Shown here piece after piece: positions 49,300 through 61,269 of a stretch of DNA of 64,000 nt (within the stretch, counting starts at the first letter, position 1; every line of letters begins with the position of its first letter). The stretch is from contig OZ234499.1 of the NCBI GenBank assembly GCA_965153455.1, positions 15,868,271 through 15,932,270 on the forward strand, read 5' to 3'. A program made the position numbers and the translations under genes. Source of the DNA: Sphagnum compactum. Lineage: Eukaryota > Bryophyta > Sphagnopsida > Sphagnales. Below the pieces are notes generated by a model. It did no database searches, was not told the DNA's origin, and saw only the letters and a program-made list of their open reading frames with translations.

Positions 49300-52200
49300 A
49301 TGGCGATGGCGACGCTAACAGCTCGTCTCTCACTTGGAAGTGCGCATCACATCCAATCTCTGCACGGTTTTCCACTCACAAAAACTCTGGCCTCAAGGTA
49401 ATTTCTCATAATACACCCCAGCCATTTCTTGTTTGGCATTTCTTTCTCCGGAGAACTTGACACTCTCAAAACATGACATCCTCCTGGTTGCGCGCTGTGT
49501 GTGTTCTGTGTAACACATTGTATATCTAGCAGGTCGGGCAAAGTTGCCGTGTTCTCGGGTTGTCGCGGCAGAAGGCATGGGGCGCTTATTAGGGCTTTGG
49601 CTGAAGGGAATAGGGAATCAAGTCCTCCTTCTGTTCAAGGTATGGTTTTCGCCTTTTTTTTTTCCTTGCCGCTTTGTCTTTCCAGGTTGTAATTGAGAGG
49701 AGATTTTGGCTTCAGAAGCTTTGGATGTTGCAGTGTGTTCCAATGTGGCTGGGGTTTCTTGGATTCCGGGATAGCTAAGGAGAAATCAAGTGTACGTGAA
49801 ACTGCGCCTGCCGCTGATGGTACTGCACTCAACCAGTTGCTGGGGATGAAAGGAGCAGCGCTTGAAACTGTATGTAATTTTTCTTTTTCCATGTCGTGTT
49901 CTATGTTTGAATGCTCTATTTTGATATATTGACTTCTGGAAGAAATGCTGCAAATCAGTGTAGATTTGGAATGCTCTTTAGCTCATCCTTACAAGGTTTG
50001 GACAATTGCATCTTCATTTCCAATGCTGCATGCCATCTTTAGGGTTGATCTTATTAGGGTTTAGTATGAAGCTTTTGTCTTTGCCAAAGATGCCGAAAAG
50101 TTTGGTTGAATTGCTTTTGTGGATTTGGAATGCTGTCTTTGGTTCATTTTTCCAGGGTTTTGACAAATGCAGCTGCATCTCCAATGCTGCATGCTGTCTT
50201 TAGGGTTGATTTTATTGGGGTTTAGTTTGGAACTTTGTCTTTGGCCAAGAGGCTGAAAAGTTTTGGTTCTGAATTGCTTTTTTCTTTGCATCAATTTCTC
50301 TCTTTCTTTTTACAAAAGAAAGAGAGCCTTGGCAAGCATTGGTCTGGATAGGCAGAAACTGTACTATTTTGCATTCAACCCTGAGGTTTAGGAGCTGGTT
50401 TTGCAGGACAAATGGAAGATTCGGTTGCAGCTCATGAAACCTGTCACATGGGTACCACTCATCTGGGGTGTACTCTGTGGCGCCGCTGCCTCAGGTTTGC
50501 ACTTTTGTTTCTTGATTCCCTGAATTTGGATTGTGCAGTTTCTGGTCACTTTGCCTGCTGGTGGTGTTCACATAGGTTTCTTAAACTTGATCTGTGTAAT
50601 CAGCTGTTTGCATCATGGGATTAAGACTCTGAAAGCCACACAATAGACAGAGATTCATAGCGGGTGTCGTCAAAGGTTTGGATGTAGAATGCTTCTTGAG
50701 CAACACATGATGCTGGATTCCTAGAGTGGTAGCTCATAAGTCCCTCAAGCTGGGGTTATTGCTGTAAGACCTTAGGTCCTGGTTGAATTCTTGGCTGACG
50801 TTGATAAGCTTCAGAATGCTGATTGGGAGGGTTTTGTGATCTGGAATGATAGATGAAGTGATCATACCTGCCGCACTAGATGCGAGTAATCTTCTTCTTT
50901 TATGAATGTGACTTGTTTGTCAATGTAGGAAATTTTCATTGGACTCCAGAAGATGTAGCAAAGTCATTGACATGCATGTTCATGTCTGGACCTCTTTTGA
51001 CAGGATATACTCAGGTATCTCATCTTTGCTGTTATTTCCTGTGAGATGATAAAACTTTAAGGAACATTGCCAGCTTTTTTTGACACTTGAACATGTAAGA
51101 CTTCTATCCTGCCATAAGCAGGAATGAACTTCACATCCTGAGACATAATGTAGTTTAATGTGATTGCAATTTGCTTAATGAACCTACCTTGTGTTGGACT
51201 TCCTTTGTGGATTATACTTTGTCTGACAAAATAAAACATACACTGTGACAGACAATAAATGATTGGTATGACAGAGAGATTGATGCAATTAATGAGCCTT
51301 ACCGACCTATTCCATCAGGGGCTGTCTCCGAGACTGAAGTAAGTGCCAAGATTGCAGACTTCTGTTCCAATGTCTTGGCAATTTGATGGTTGAAAGGAGA
51401 CAGGTTGGTTTAGTGAAATAATTTGAATAAAAAATTTCTGAAAGTAAGGCCATAATTTTTTTCCCATAAGTGAATGAATCACTCATTATCTTCATGATGG
51501 GGAAGTCTGCAAGATTGATACTCCACTACTCTTGAGATTGACTGGTTACTGATCAATTTCTTGTTCTGGCCCCATGTACAGGTAATTGCCCAGATATAGG
51601 TGCTACTCCTTGGAGGACTAGCCGTCTCATATGGACTTGATGTGTGGGTATGTATGCATTTGTTTCTGTTTGTCAATGAATAAAGTTGTTTAGGCAGTAA
51701 TAGTCAATTTGGGGTGGCATCTTTTTAATGAAGAAAAAAAGACTTGGTAATGTTTCTACAACTGCCATCTGTGCCTGTGAATATTAGCATGGGTAGATGT
51801 ACAAGTGATTTAGTAAGTAGACATGTTGTTGAAGAATTTGTGTGTAAAAAAGAAGCTGAAACAACTTGTTCATGTCTGGCTGCAGGCAGGACACTCATTT
51901 CCAATCAATTTGAGTTTTTCAGTAGGAGGCTCTTTGTTGTCATACATTTATTCAGCTCCGCCTCTAAAGGTGTGCAGTGATATAGAATCTGTGACACAAT
52001 CACATTGCTGACCTAAAAGTATTATTTACTTCTTCTGGTTGATATTGCAACTTTCTGTGGTAGGTGCATGATTTGATGGTTTAGTTGATCACCCTATGTC
52101 AAGTAGTGAGCTCAAGGTCAGCTGGTTATTAGCTAGAATGTGATGAAACTTCAAGTCTGTTGTAATGGTGTGTGCAGCTGAAGCAGAGTGGTTGGATTGG

Positions 52201-54321
52201 CAACTATGCTCTTGGGTCCAGCTATATCTCTCTGCCTTGGTAACCCAAGCATTCACACATGTACCCAATATCCTAATTCTGCAAAACTGCTTCAGCTGAT
52301 CAGATTCCTAAACAACATTATACAAGAGACAGCATGAATTGCAGAGACATAGTTCAGTAGCATTATTGGCAATTTGAGTATTGGATGGTGGTTCTGGTGA
52401 TGTACAGGCGTTCCAAGCTCTTCAACCCCTGTTGCATTTTTTTGTGTTTTGTTGTTTGCAGGTGGGCGGGACAATCGCTGTTTGGAACTCTTTCATGGGA
52501 TATTGTTGTTCTCACTCTTTTGTACAGCACCGCTGGGGTCTCTTTCTCCTCTCTATGTCTCTCGCTCTTTGTCTCTGGTTCCTTATCAAATACAGCAGGT
52601 TTTCATTCTTGAATCCATGTTCTTTTCTCTTACATTTGTTTTCAGCTTTGAAGCCTAATACAGTTTGCAAAGTGTAGGTTTCTTTATGTGCAATCACGAA
52701 TTGTTCCAGTTTTGCTTGCCAAGGAGCTAGGCTTTACCTGACAACTTGATAATCTTGTGTTCGTATAGTTTGGGATTGCTATTGTCAATGATTTCAAGAG
52801 CATTGAGGGAGATCGAGCAATGGGTTTGCAGGTGTTCCCTTCTTTCACCCAAATTTTCCTCAAAGTTTTTCTGCCTTCATGAGTAATCTTCACTTATATC
52901 TTGCTGGGCTAAGGAACAAGGAGCACTACTTTCCTTGAAATGTTTCTTCTTATATGAGTAATCTTCATTTATACCTTGTTGGGCTTAGCAGCATGCAGCT
53001 TACTGGCTCATGTCCAAACTTTTGTTTGCAGTCATTGCCAGCATTTGGAATTGACACTGCAAAGTGGATTTGTGTGGGATCTATTGATGTAACCCAGCTC
53101 TCTGTGGCTGGTGAGTGTTTTACTTTCTTGATCAAAGAAGTCTATACATTTCCCTGTGTAATTTCTGATTGTCAGGTGTTGAGTCTTTTGTGCATTGGTC
53201 TACTTACATGTAGGATTATGTTATGCAGATGATTTTCTAAGAAACCCCAGGATGGTCAATTAAGCCAAATTTGTTCTGCTGAAGTTGATGGTGAGGTTTG
53301 AAAGTGACCTAGTTGTGAATTTCTCTAGTATCTTCAAACATGTTTGGTCCATGGAATTGTTTGGCACTGAATGTAATCGTGTTCTAGATTTCTGTATGGC
53401 CTGTGGGCCTGGTCAGAGTGCTCCTATGCATGAAGATTTAATCAGGACTTGCTCTGCAATGGACAAGACCAATGATCTGTTGAGCTGTTGTTTCCTTCTC
53501 AGATTATTTCATATTGTAATTGATTAATCTGCAGCATATTTATTTGCTACGGGAAAGACATATTATGCACTGGGGCTGCTGGTGCTGATTGTGCCGCAAA
53601 TTATTCTGCAGGTCAGCATTCTACTGTGCATCACTGTATGGTTTGTTCTTATAGACACCCCATCACTTGGGATTGTAAGTGCACCCATTGAAGGTGTGTG
53701 GCTCCAATAGTATGGCGTTTAATTCTTTGAAAGCACAAGAAGAATATCTATACTAACACATTTAGTATATTCATATGTCTCTTTGCAGTTTCAATACTTT
53801 CTGCAGGACCCACTGAAGTATGATGTCAAGTATCAGGTATGTACTCTTCAGTCAGCCCTCTATTAGATTGTTGCAGACCCATTGTTGCCAGTCTGCAGCT
53901 CAAACTTTATAGGCTAGTCAACTAACACATGCCTTGAAATGTGAACATTGTCACAAGATTCTGGACATCTTTTCCCTTCATCTTTGACATCCTGTTTGTA
54001 TGTATCATTGCAACCTCAGAAGTTGCTCCAGTTAGAATTCCCTGAGTGCTTGTGTCTTTCATAATACTGTGTCATGGGTTCCAACAGTCATCTAAAGGAC
54101 TAAGGCTTCCAAGTTCTGGGGGAAGGTTTTGCAAGCCTATTGCTCAGTTTATGGTTAGAGTGATCCAGCTCTGAGTGAGGAGGCAATAGTTGGGCAGGTG
54201 ACATTGTCCTTAAATTAGTTGATAAACATGGCATCATTCATCTTCCTGGCTTCGACAGGCTAGCGCCCAACCCTTCTTTGTGTTTGGTCTTCTGTTGACG
54301 GCATTTGCTACCAACCACTGA
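49300..54321 (+). CDS. CHLG: chlorophyll synthase (15 exons), with in-frame TAG in exon 7
   Basis: Exons: 49300-49397, 49533-49639, 49700-49869, 50407-50494, 50929-51014, 51252-51338, 51582-51647, 51886-51969, 52178-52239, 52462-52537, 52769-52831, 53032-53110, 53535-53611, 53789-53836, 54259-54321; 418 codons in all. The product is the UbiA-type prenyltransferase that esterifies chlorophyllide a with phytyl or geranylgeranyl diphosphate in thylakoid membranes. Family features seen: an N-terminal transit-peptide-like region; NQLLGMKGAALE; KWKIRLQLMKPVTW; NDWYDREIDAINEPYRPIPS carrying the Mg-diphosphate NDxxDxxxD motif; SLLSYIYSAPPLKLKQSGW; ALGSSYISLPWWAGQ; the second Asp motif NDFKSIEGDR; and DPLKYDVKYQASAQPF. 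Exon 7 has TAG at 51597-51599 where the family has Trp (QIWVLLLGG). The exon 3 acceptor is non-obvious: the best-looking CAG at 49685 would lead to an early stop, whereas AG ending at 49699 or 49702 keeps the frame. Every other exon is intact, which argues for a living or very recently disabled gene. Confidence 0.93.
51582..51647 (+). other. CHLG: CHLG exon 7 with premature TAG / alternative acceptor
   Basis: The exon reads VIAQI, stop, VLLLGGLAVSYGLDVW. The stop TAG at 51597-51599 replaces an expected TGG and also ends in AG. Splicing at that AG would start the exon at GTGCTACTCC (51600) in the same phase, removing 18 bases (six codons including the stop) and leaving the rest of the protein in frame. 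Confidence 0.85.
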
Positions 54322-56098
54322 AGCATTTTCATCCCAATGTACAATCAGAACATGCAGGTATGAATGGTTTATTTCTCTTGCCTCAATCAGTGGAGGCTTA
54401 ATCTGCACCTTCTTTGATGATGTAATGAATACTGGTGAACAGGTTCTGCAGTACTAGAATGTTGACTAAAAAACTGCTCCTCCACTTCTGCCTAATCAAC
54501 CTGAGTATCTGGTCTAATTTGGGTTATATTTTCTCTACTGTACACAGGCTAACTTGCATAATGCGTCTACAACACTTTATCACACGACAAATGGCATTGC
54601 ATCAGCAGGTTTTTCCTGTCTGTAGATTCATGAGCTCAAGTTTTGTTAGTCCTTGCTGTAATTCTAGTTTAAGCAAGTCCCTTAGCTCTGCAATCATCAA
54701 TTTATATGTTTGGCTTCCCAGATGCAAGTATAGTATGAAGGGAGGAAGTTGTGAACCATGGAAAAAAGTTAGGATGAGTTGGAGATGGAAAAGCATCTCC
54801 CTCATTGGAGTATCATATGTTCGTTCTTGTTCTCCATACACCCTTTTCTTTCTCACATCGTCGAAATCTGTACTAATGATGGCTTTGCCACCTGTGGATG
54901 GTAGAAGAAGCCTAAATTCCCTTGGATGATATTTGACATCTCTTCAGCTTTGAGGAGTTCACAAGTCTCAAGCATGCTGAATTTTCAAATCAGGCCAGTG
55001 GGATGTTGCACATTCTTTCTCTCAAGTAGCTTTTGTCTTTCTCTGCATTTAGCCACTCGGGTTATTTGTCCTTGACAATGTCAAATATTGGCTTTTTATC
55101 TAGTACCAGAATCACTGACGATTGTTGGCACTTGTAATTGTGGTGCACATGCAATCCATTTGAGTATTCTGACAAGGAGATTCCTACACACAGAGTAGAT
55201 ATGGATGTGATTCCCATCTCTCAGGAGCAGGTCTACCTAGAGAGAGGCTGGCTATATTCAAACGTGTTCTGTAAAATTCAGTCAAAGGAGTACAGTATAT
55301 GGGCTTTACAATTACATATAATTTTGTAGCATCTTCAGGTTCAAAGTGTGAAGATATTACATTAATTTAGGATATTTAGTTTAGAAACTTGATCAAATGA
55401 TCATTAGGGATTCTCCCATTCCGAATCTGGAACTAGAAGCATTGATTGAGATGCATGTGTCTTTTGTATGTTCTTATCTCCTATTTCTCTACAATAGATA
55501 TGAGGCTGTCTGTTGACTGACATGGTTTGTGTTCCATGAATCGGACATTTGTACTAATTGTACAAAGCTCAACTTTCAAAGGTGGAAGTTATTGCATTGC
55601 AATAGAAGGGTAGGACATGATAAAACCCAAATGAGTAATCAAAATCACTTTCCAAACGTTAAGAAGAAACATCAATTGGGGGCAAACCAGTGATGTTCCC
55701 AGTGTTAAAACCCAGAGGTTCTTGTGACCCAGAGAACCCTGGCACTAGCCTTTTGTAAGAACTAGAACCTTGGAAAACAAGGGTTAAACACACCTCGAAA
55801 CTAGCCTTTTGTTAGAACTGGAACCCAGAAAAACAACTCTTAAACAAACAAAAGTTTAAGTTCTTTAGCTAAGCAAGTTTAGCTTCTTTTTTCTTTTCTT
55901 TTTTGGAAGAGTTTACAAGTAGGTGGAACTGTTTATTTTTGAAGATTTGGCAAGTTATTTTTTAGATATTTGACTATAAATTTTTAATTTTTTTAAAAAA
56001 AATGCCTGGCAAGGAAACAAGAGAAAAAAAAAGAAAGAACTGAAATTCAAAAGAAAAAAAACAACAACACTTGAAAACACAAAATGCACAATGGGGAT
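54322..56098. other. downstream of CHLG: 3' UTR and intergenic DNA
   Basis: Bases 54322 to about 54900 have gene-like composition and one 164-codon frame, but it begins inside probable CHLG 3' sequence and shows no recognised motif. From about 55680 the sequence is rich in AGAACC/GGAACC words, partly duplicated (ACTAGCCTTTTGT.AGAACT twice near 55745-55820). No gene supported. Confidence 0.5.
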
Positions 56099-56252
56099 CA
56101 CTATTACAAAATGAGGGCGTAGTCCATATAGTTCTCGTTCATTAGACTAATGAATTCACTATTTTCTCACTAGGTCCCATTCATTATAATCAATGAATTC
56201 ATTCGTAATCCAATGAAATCACTTGATGTGTAGAAACACCTTTGTTATAGTG
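56099..56252. mobile_element. second small CACTA-type element, 154 bp, diverged
   Basis: It starts CACTATTACAAAATG and ends TTTGTTATAGTG, matching the 30129-30281 element throughout, with shared CTCACTAG.TCCC.TTCA, CAATGAATTCA and TCCA.TGAAATCACTTG phrases. No 3-bp duplication is visible at its edges, and scattered substitutions indicate an older insertion. Confidence 0.75.
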
Positions 56253-58947
56253 AGAGTCCTAAGAAAAAAAATTCTAGTAGCCTAAGACCTAAACCCATCA
56301 TCACTAGTAAAGTTGTGCAAGGAGATGGGCAAAAAACCTGAAAGAACACCAAGCCTAGAATAGGCCTCTCTTTTACTACCGCACGCAGCAAGGCTTCTTA
56401 CTACTACACATCGCAAATAACTAATTTTAATTAATTATTGAATTTTATACTTATAAAAAATTGTTGTCAAAACTTTGCAGCCGTACAATTTTTTAATCTT
56501 GAGGAGTGTATAGTGTATACATGGAACTAGACCCAATTTTCAAATTAAGCACAAAGCTTCTTGAACTTGAAAAAATGTGCTAAAAATCAAAACTACAAGG
56601 TTTAGAAAATTTGAAGAACTAGATTAACACCTGCATTTAAAGAAATTTTTTAAAAAAATTGTCGGACTTGGGAATTGGAGGTTCTTTGAGGACTAATGTT
56701 GGTTGATTCTTCCTTTATGAAAGAACCTTTCATCCCAGTTTTTTTTTTTTTTTTTTTTTTAAATTTTCATTTTTTCTCCAAGTGCGAGTTTGAGCCCAAT
56801 CACTCAAATTTTTAAACTTGCAATTTATGTTTTGACAAAAAACAATTCAAATACCCGAGCTTTCAGGCCAAGTTCAAAAATAAGGTTTTGGTTCCATGTA
56901 CACACCAGTGTGTTGAGCAGGTACTATGAATTGTGTTGAAGTAGCAACTAAAGGGTTTGGTTCCAAGTACTTATTGGAACCTAAGTGGAACCAGGCCCAA
57001 CTTGTAGAACCAGCCAAGGGTCAGATCCAAATTTAGGGTCTGGTTTCAGAACCAAATTTGAGCTCAAGTTCTTCCTCCTAAGTGGGGTTAGAACTGAAAC
57101 CAAACTGGAATTTTGAAACAAATCCAATTTGGATTCCAACTGGGTTAGGTCTTAGGGCAAGGAGTCACAAGCAAGGGAGTAATAAGTCTTGCTCATCCCC
57201 CCTCTTACTTTCTAGTTTTGGACTTTGCATTTCCTAAAGGTCCCTTCCCTACTTCAACTTCTTTGTGTTTGCAATGAGCCATTTTGACTGACCCATCACC
57301 TAAATTTCTTTTTAAAAAAAAGCCTTTGAAAGGTCCCCAAAACATAAGCTTTTGTCAAAAGATCAATTGCATCTTCTCCAATTAATTAGAGAGATGCCTC
57401 CCAATTTCAAGTTTTTTGCTTTTTTATTTTGCAACAAGCCAATTTGATTGGCTCATCACTCAAAAAAAAATTGAAACTCTGTAGGATTCACAAAATAGAA
57501 GGTTCTATTTTGAAGTATAAAGTTCTTCCCATTCGGCACAGCTATAGAGGTGAAAGGAGGACAACATTTGCCAAAGCATATGGGATGAAAGTGAGGTGCT
57601 ATGGAGAACATGTTGGAGAACACATTGGAACTTGAAGAACCTGATGGGAATCCACTGGGAACTTAAAGGGAACACATTGGGAACCAGGGAAAAATGGTAA
57701 AAAAACCCTTTGTTTTAAAGGTAAAAAAACCAACAAGGCACCTTGAGTGCATGCTTGGGCCTTGCAAAGATCACCATATTTATTTGGCCCATGTATTATA
57801 TGTGAAAAGGGGAGAACTTTGGGCAAAGCTTATGGGATAAAAGTGTGCCATGCTATTATTCAAAACATTTTGGGGGAAGATATTGAGAATAGTAGAAAAT
57901 CAAATAATCTAAAACAACCCCCACCCTCCCCAAAAGAAAACATTTTTGGCCCTCTTGAGTCCATGTTGCATTGCTCATTGGTTGAGCAATATTTATTTTC
58001 TCAAATTTGTTTCTCACCATTTTTCACCTTGGCTAATGAAAGGAAAGGGGGGTGATAACTTGAATTTTGAGGACCATAGTTGTGATTCAAATTAATTAGT
58101 TCATGGGTGCGGTCATGGCAAAATTTGGGGATGAATTAAGGAAGGTTTGGGTTTTTTGGGGTCTGAATTGGGGGGCTATTTAAGGCAAGTAGGGGGTATA
58201 TTAAGGGGTTTTTGAGGGGGGGGGGGTTTTTAGAGAGTTTTCAGCGTTGTTTGAAGTGTATTTGAAGGTGGAATTAAAAGGGTGTGTTCAAAAAAATTAG
58301 GATAGATTTCAAAATATTTTGGGATTCAATTCGAAGGTGACAAGAGGCCATATTTCAGCATGGTCGATACAATTGCATGAAACCCTAAATTAAAAAATCA
58401 CATGAGAATAGGAAAAAAAAAAGTCTTGATCTTCAAAAACTCTTTTAGAGTGCATTAGAAATGAAAAATAGGCTACTTTGTATTAGTTTAACATTGTCAA
58501 ACCTTTGTAATGAATTTTCTTTTGGGAATTAAAATTTGAATTTTTTTAAATTATGAATTTTGATGTTTTGAATCTTGGAATCAAAACTAAAGGTTATGAA
58601 ACCGAGAACTGAAATTGACTTAATTTGAATTTTTTTTAAAAAAAAACTGGAACTAGATCCCCCTTAATTAAAAAAACCAGGTCCTATTTTTAATTAATAA
58701 AAAAAATCAAAACTAAACCAAAACCAGTTGAAATTTTTTTAAAATGGAAACTAGAGTTTCTTCTAGAACCTATGAATTGCGAAACACTCATATGTTACAC
58801 ACTCCGGAACCAAGGTTAGAAATTGTATAGGCATAAAGTTTTACAACAAATTAAAATCAATTACATACTCTTAAAGTTCAACATATTTATTGATTTTTTG
58901 AGAAAAAAACTTCTTCGTGCCTACCTTCAAAATTTGGACTTATTAAA
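56253..58947. other. intergenic DNA rich in GGAACC words, no gene seen
   Basis: It contains a poly(T) tract near 56740-56760; a zone (about 56880-57160) in which GGAACC, AGAACC and GGTTCC recur; a pair of related segments about 260 bp apart (57559-57600 and 57811-57855, sharing CAAAGC.TATGGGAT.AAAGTG); and GAACACATTGG.A repeats near 57605-57690. Open frames are short and unrecognised. Confidence 0.5.
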
Positions 58948-59313
58948 GTTATCCATAAAGTCAGGCGATTAGGGGGCGAGAACGGCCAGTTTCGGCATAA
59001 TAGGGCATCAAATGCTTAACTGGGAATGAAATTTTACCAAACGAAAAATAACTGAGACCCAAACTAGTTTTTCCACCAATTTTGGTGGTAATCTGAGTTT
59101 CATCCCCTCTTTTCTTTTCCCTGAGCGCCTTCACTGCTGCTACAGATATTTTCACTCTCCTACTTGTACGACTACTATAATTACTCTCGAACCTTGTGCA
59201 TTAAATGCTGAGTTTCAGCATTTCATACAGAGATTTAATAAAATTTCATTACTTTGCGGATACCACTCAAAGAGGGGATACGGGGTGAAAGAGAGGGTGA
59301 CTTTAGGGATAAC
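58948..59313. mobile_element. MITE with 17-bp terminal inverted repeats, 366 bp
   Basis: The left end GTTATCCATAAAGTCA and the right end TGACTTTAGGGATAAC are inverted repeats with one mismatch. The interior matches the copy at 38236-38588 in opposite orientation. No transposase could be encoded. A target-site duplication is not evident, so the superfamily is undecided. Confidence 0.8.
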
Positions 59314-60179
59314 TTCATTTTCATGAGTTGATTTTCAGAGTTTCCAATTCCAAATCCAATTCTAACAAAAGACTAATTTCAAGGTTGAGTCATTGTGCTG
59401 GTTCCATCAAAAGTGTGTTAGGTCATGTGAAGTGAGCTCACAAAAGGACGTGAACCCAACAAAAATGGCCATTGTGTAACACTCAATACCATAGCCTAAC
59501 TATGTGAACAACTTTAGTTTTATTCCCTACCATTCAGTAGTTGATTTTATTCCAACTTTAGTAATTTTAGTTTTGATTCCTTGCCTTTCAATAGTTGCAA
59601 GTTGGTTCCTTCTTTAGTTGTTCAACTACCATAATGTGTACTGAAAACCATTTCATCACCACCCTTGGCTTCATTTGTGAAGAGGGTGATGAAAAGATGT
59701 AGCCTCTACTTTACTTTGCTTTGCTTGTAGTTTTTGTCCGATCGATCCCTTAGAGACTACAAAAGGCTGACAATCTTGCAATTCATATCTTTTGTCAATT
59801 GGCCTTTGGCCCATGAGACACAATTATAAGCTTTTTCAACACACCAAGGGAACTTTTGGAGAACTACTCCCCATGGAAGAAGATGGAAGGTCCATCTAAA
59901 GTTGAAGCACATCATTTGAACCTTTGAGAGGTATTCTCTTCTTTGGCAACTTTTGCTAAGAAGAAATGATCATGTTTTCAAAGCTACATCTTGACTTGAC
60001 CCAAAAGCTTATTAAACACATGATGTAATGAAATTTTTTTTTTGCTAAACCAAATGATCATGTATTTCCAAGCTTCATCTTGACCTGACCAATTTGGTGC
60101 TCGGTGTGGCAACTAGCTTGAAAATGGTTTGTTATTCATATTTTCAAAGTTACTTCTTGAACAACCGGCTTACTGGTTT

Positions 60180-60600
60180 GGCACTCTTTGATTTTGGCAA
60201 AACTTGCTATCAAATGGGTTGTTGTTATTTGTGTCCAAAACCAAAACACAATTTGGCCCTCCTTTGATTTGGCGCTCCCCCATCTAGTCCCACAAAACTT
60301 ACTAGGAAATGGGTTATTGTTATTCATGTTCAAAAAACACAACACAAGATGGCACTCCCTTTGATTTGTTACTCGTGGATCAAGTGTGGCAAAACTTGCT
60401 AGGAAATGGCTTTTTGTTATTCATGTCCAAACACAACACAATATGGCACTTCCGTGATTTGGCACTCCTTGATCAAGTATGGAAAAACTTGTGAGGAAAT
60501 GTGTTTTGCTATAAGTGTGTCCAAAACCACAACACAATTTGGCACTCCCTCGATCAACAAGTAGAGCAAAACTTGCTAGGAAAAAGCTTTGATAGGTAGA
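60180..60600. repeat. degenerate tandem repeat, 75-98 bp units
   Basis: About five units start GGC(A/C)CTC at 60180, 60255, 60351, 60445 and 60541. Each contains GATTTGG- or GATCAA-like sequence, AAACTTGCTAGGAAATGG, TTGTTATTCATGTCCAAA and ACAACACAATTTGGCAC. The copies have diverged by indels. Confidence 0.75.
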
Positions 60601-60704
60601 ATAATATTCATGTCCAAGCCAGAAAAAAAACCCAAAACAAGCACAAAATGTCAACCTTCTTGAGAAATTCATAATTGAGTCATGACCACCCCCAAAATAT
60701 TTCA

Positions 60705-61235
60705 TTTTGGGTGCTCGCTTCCACCAACTACCTACCAAGCCCATGAAAACTCTTTTTCTTACTAGGTGCTCCCACCAACTACCCACCAAGCCATGAGAAC
60801 TCTCTTTCTTCCTTGGTGCTCAAACTACCTACCAACCCATCACAACCCTCTTTCTTACTAGGTGCTCAACTACCTACCAAGCCATGAAAACTCTCCTTTC
60901 TTATTAGGTGCTCCCTTTCACCCCAACTACCTACCAAGCCATGACAACTCTCTTCCTTACTAGGTGCTCCCTTCCACCAACTACCTACCAAGCCATGACA
61001 ACTCTCTCCCTTCCACTAACTACCTACCAAGCCATGACAACTCTCTCCCTTCCACTAACTACCTACCGAGCCATGACAACTCTCTCCCTTCCACTAACTA
61101 CCTACCGAGCCATGACAACTCTCTCCCTTCCACTAACTACCTACCAAGCCATGACAACTCTCTTGCTTACTAGGTGCTCAACTACCTACCAAGCCATGGC
61201 AACTCTCTCCCTTCCACCAACTACCTACCAAGCCC
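60705..61235. repeat. minisatellite with 39-bp core unit
   Basis: CTACCTACC recurs at 60981, 61020, 61059, 61098 and 61137, exactly 39 bp apart, with longer variable units (about 44-60 bp, including TTACTAGGTGCTC) on both sides. Because 39 is a multiple of three, an artificial Thr/Leu-rich frame stays open across it. It lies just upstream of the NEK gene leader. Confidence 0.88.
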
Positions 61236-61242
61236 TCATAAT

Positions 61243-61269
61243 TCTCTCTCTCTCTCTCTCTCTCTCTCT
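61243..61269. repeat. (CT)n tract at the start of the NEK gene region
   Basis: About 27 bp of CT dinucleotides mark the switch from minisatellite to gene-like sequence. CT-rich patches like this are common near plant transcription starts. Confidence 0.85.

Noticed and set aside
51582-51647. Repair of the CHLG TAG by RNA editing
   Set aside because: TAG cannot become TGG by C-to-U editing, and U-to-C editing is known in organelle transcripts of some land plants, not in nuclear mRNAs such as CHLG.
54435-54929. 164-codon frame downstream of CHLG
   Set aside because: It follows the CHLG stop by about 110 bp, has no recognised domain or splice partners, and fits 3' UTR or chance.
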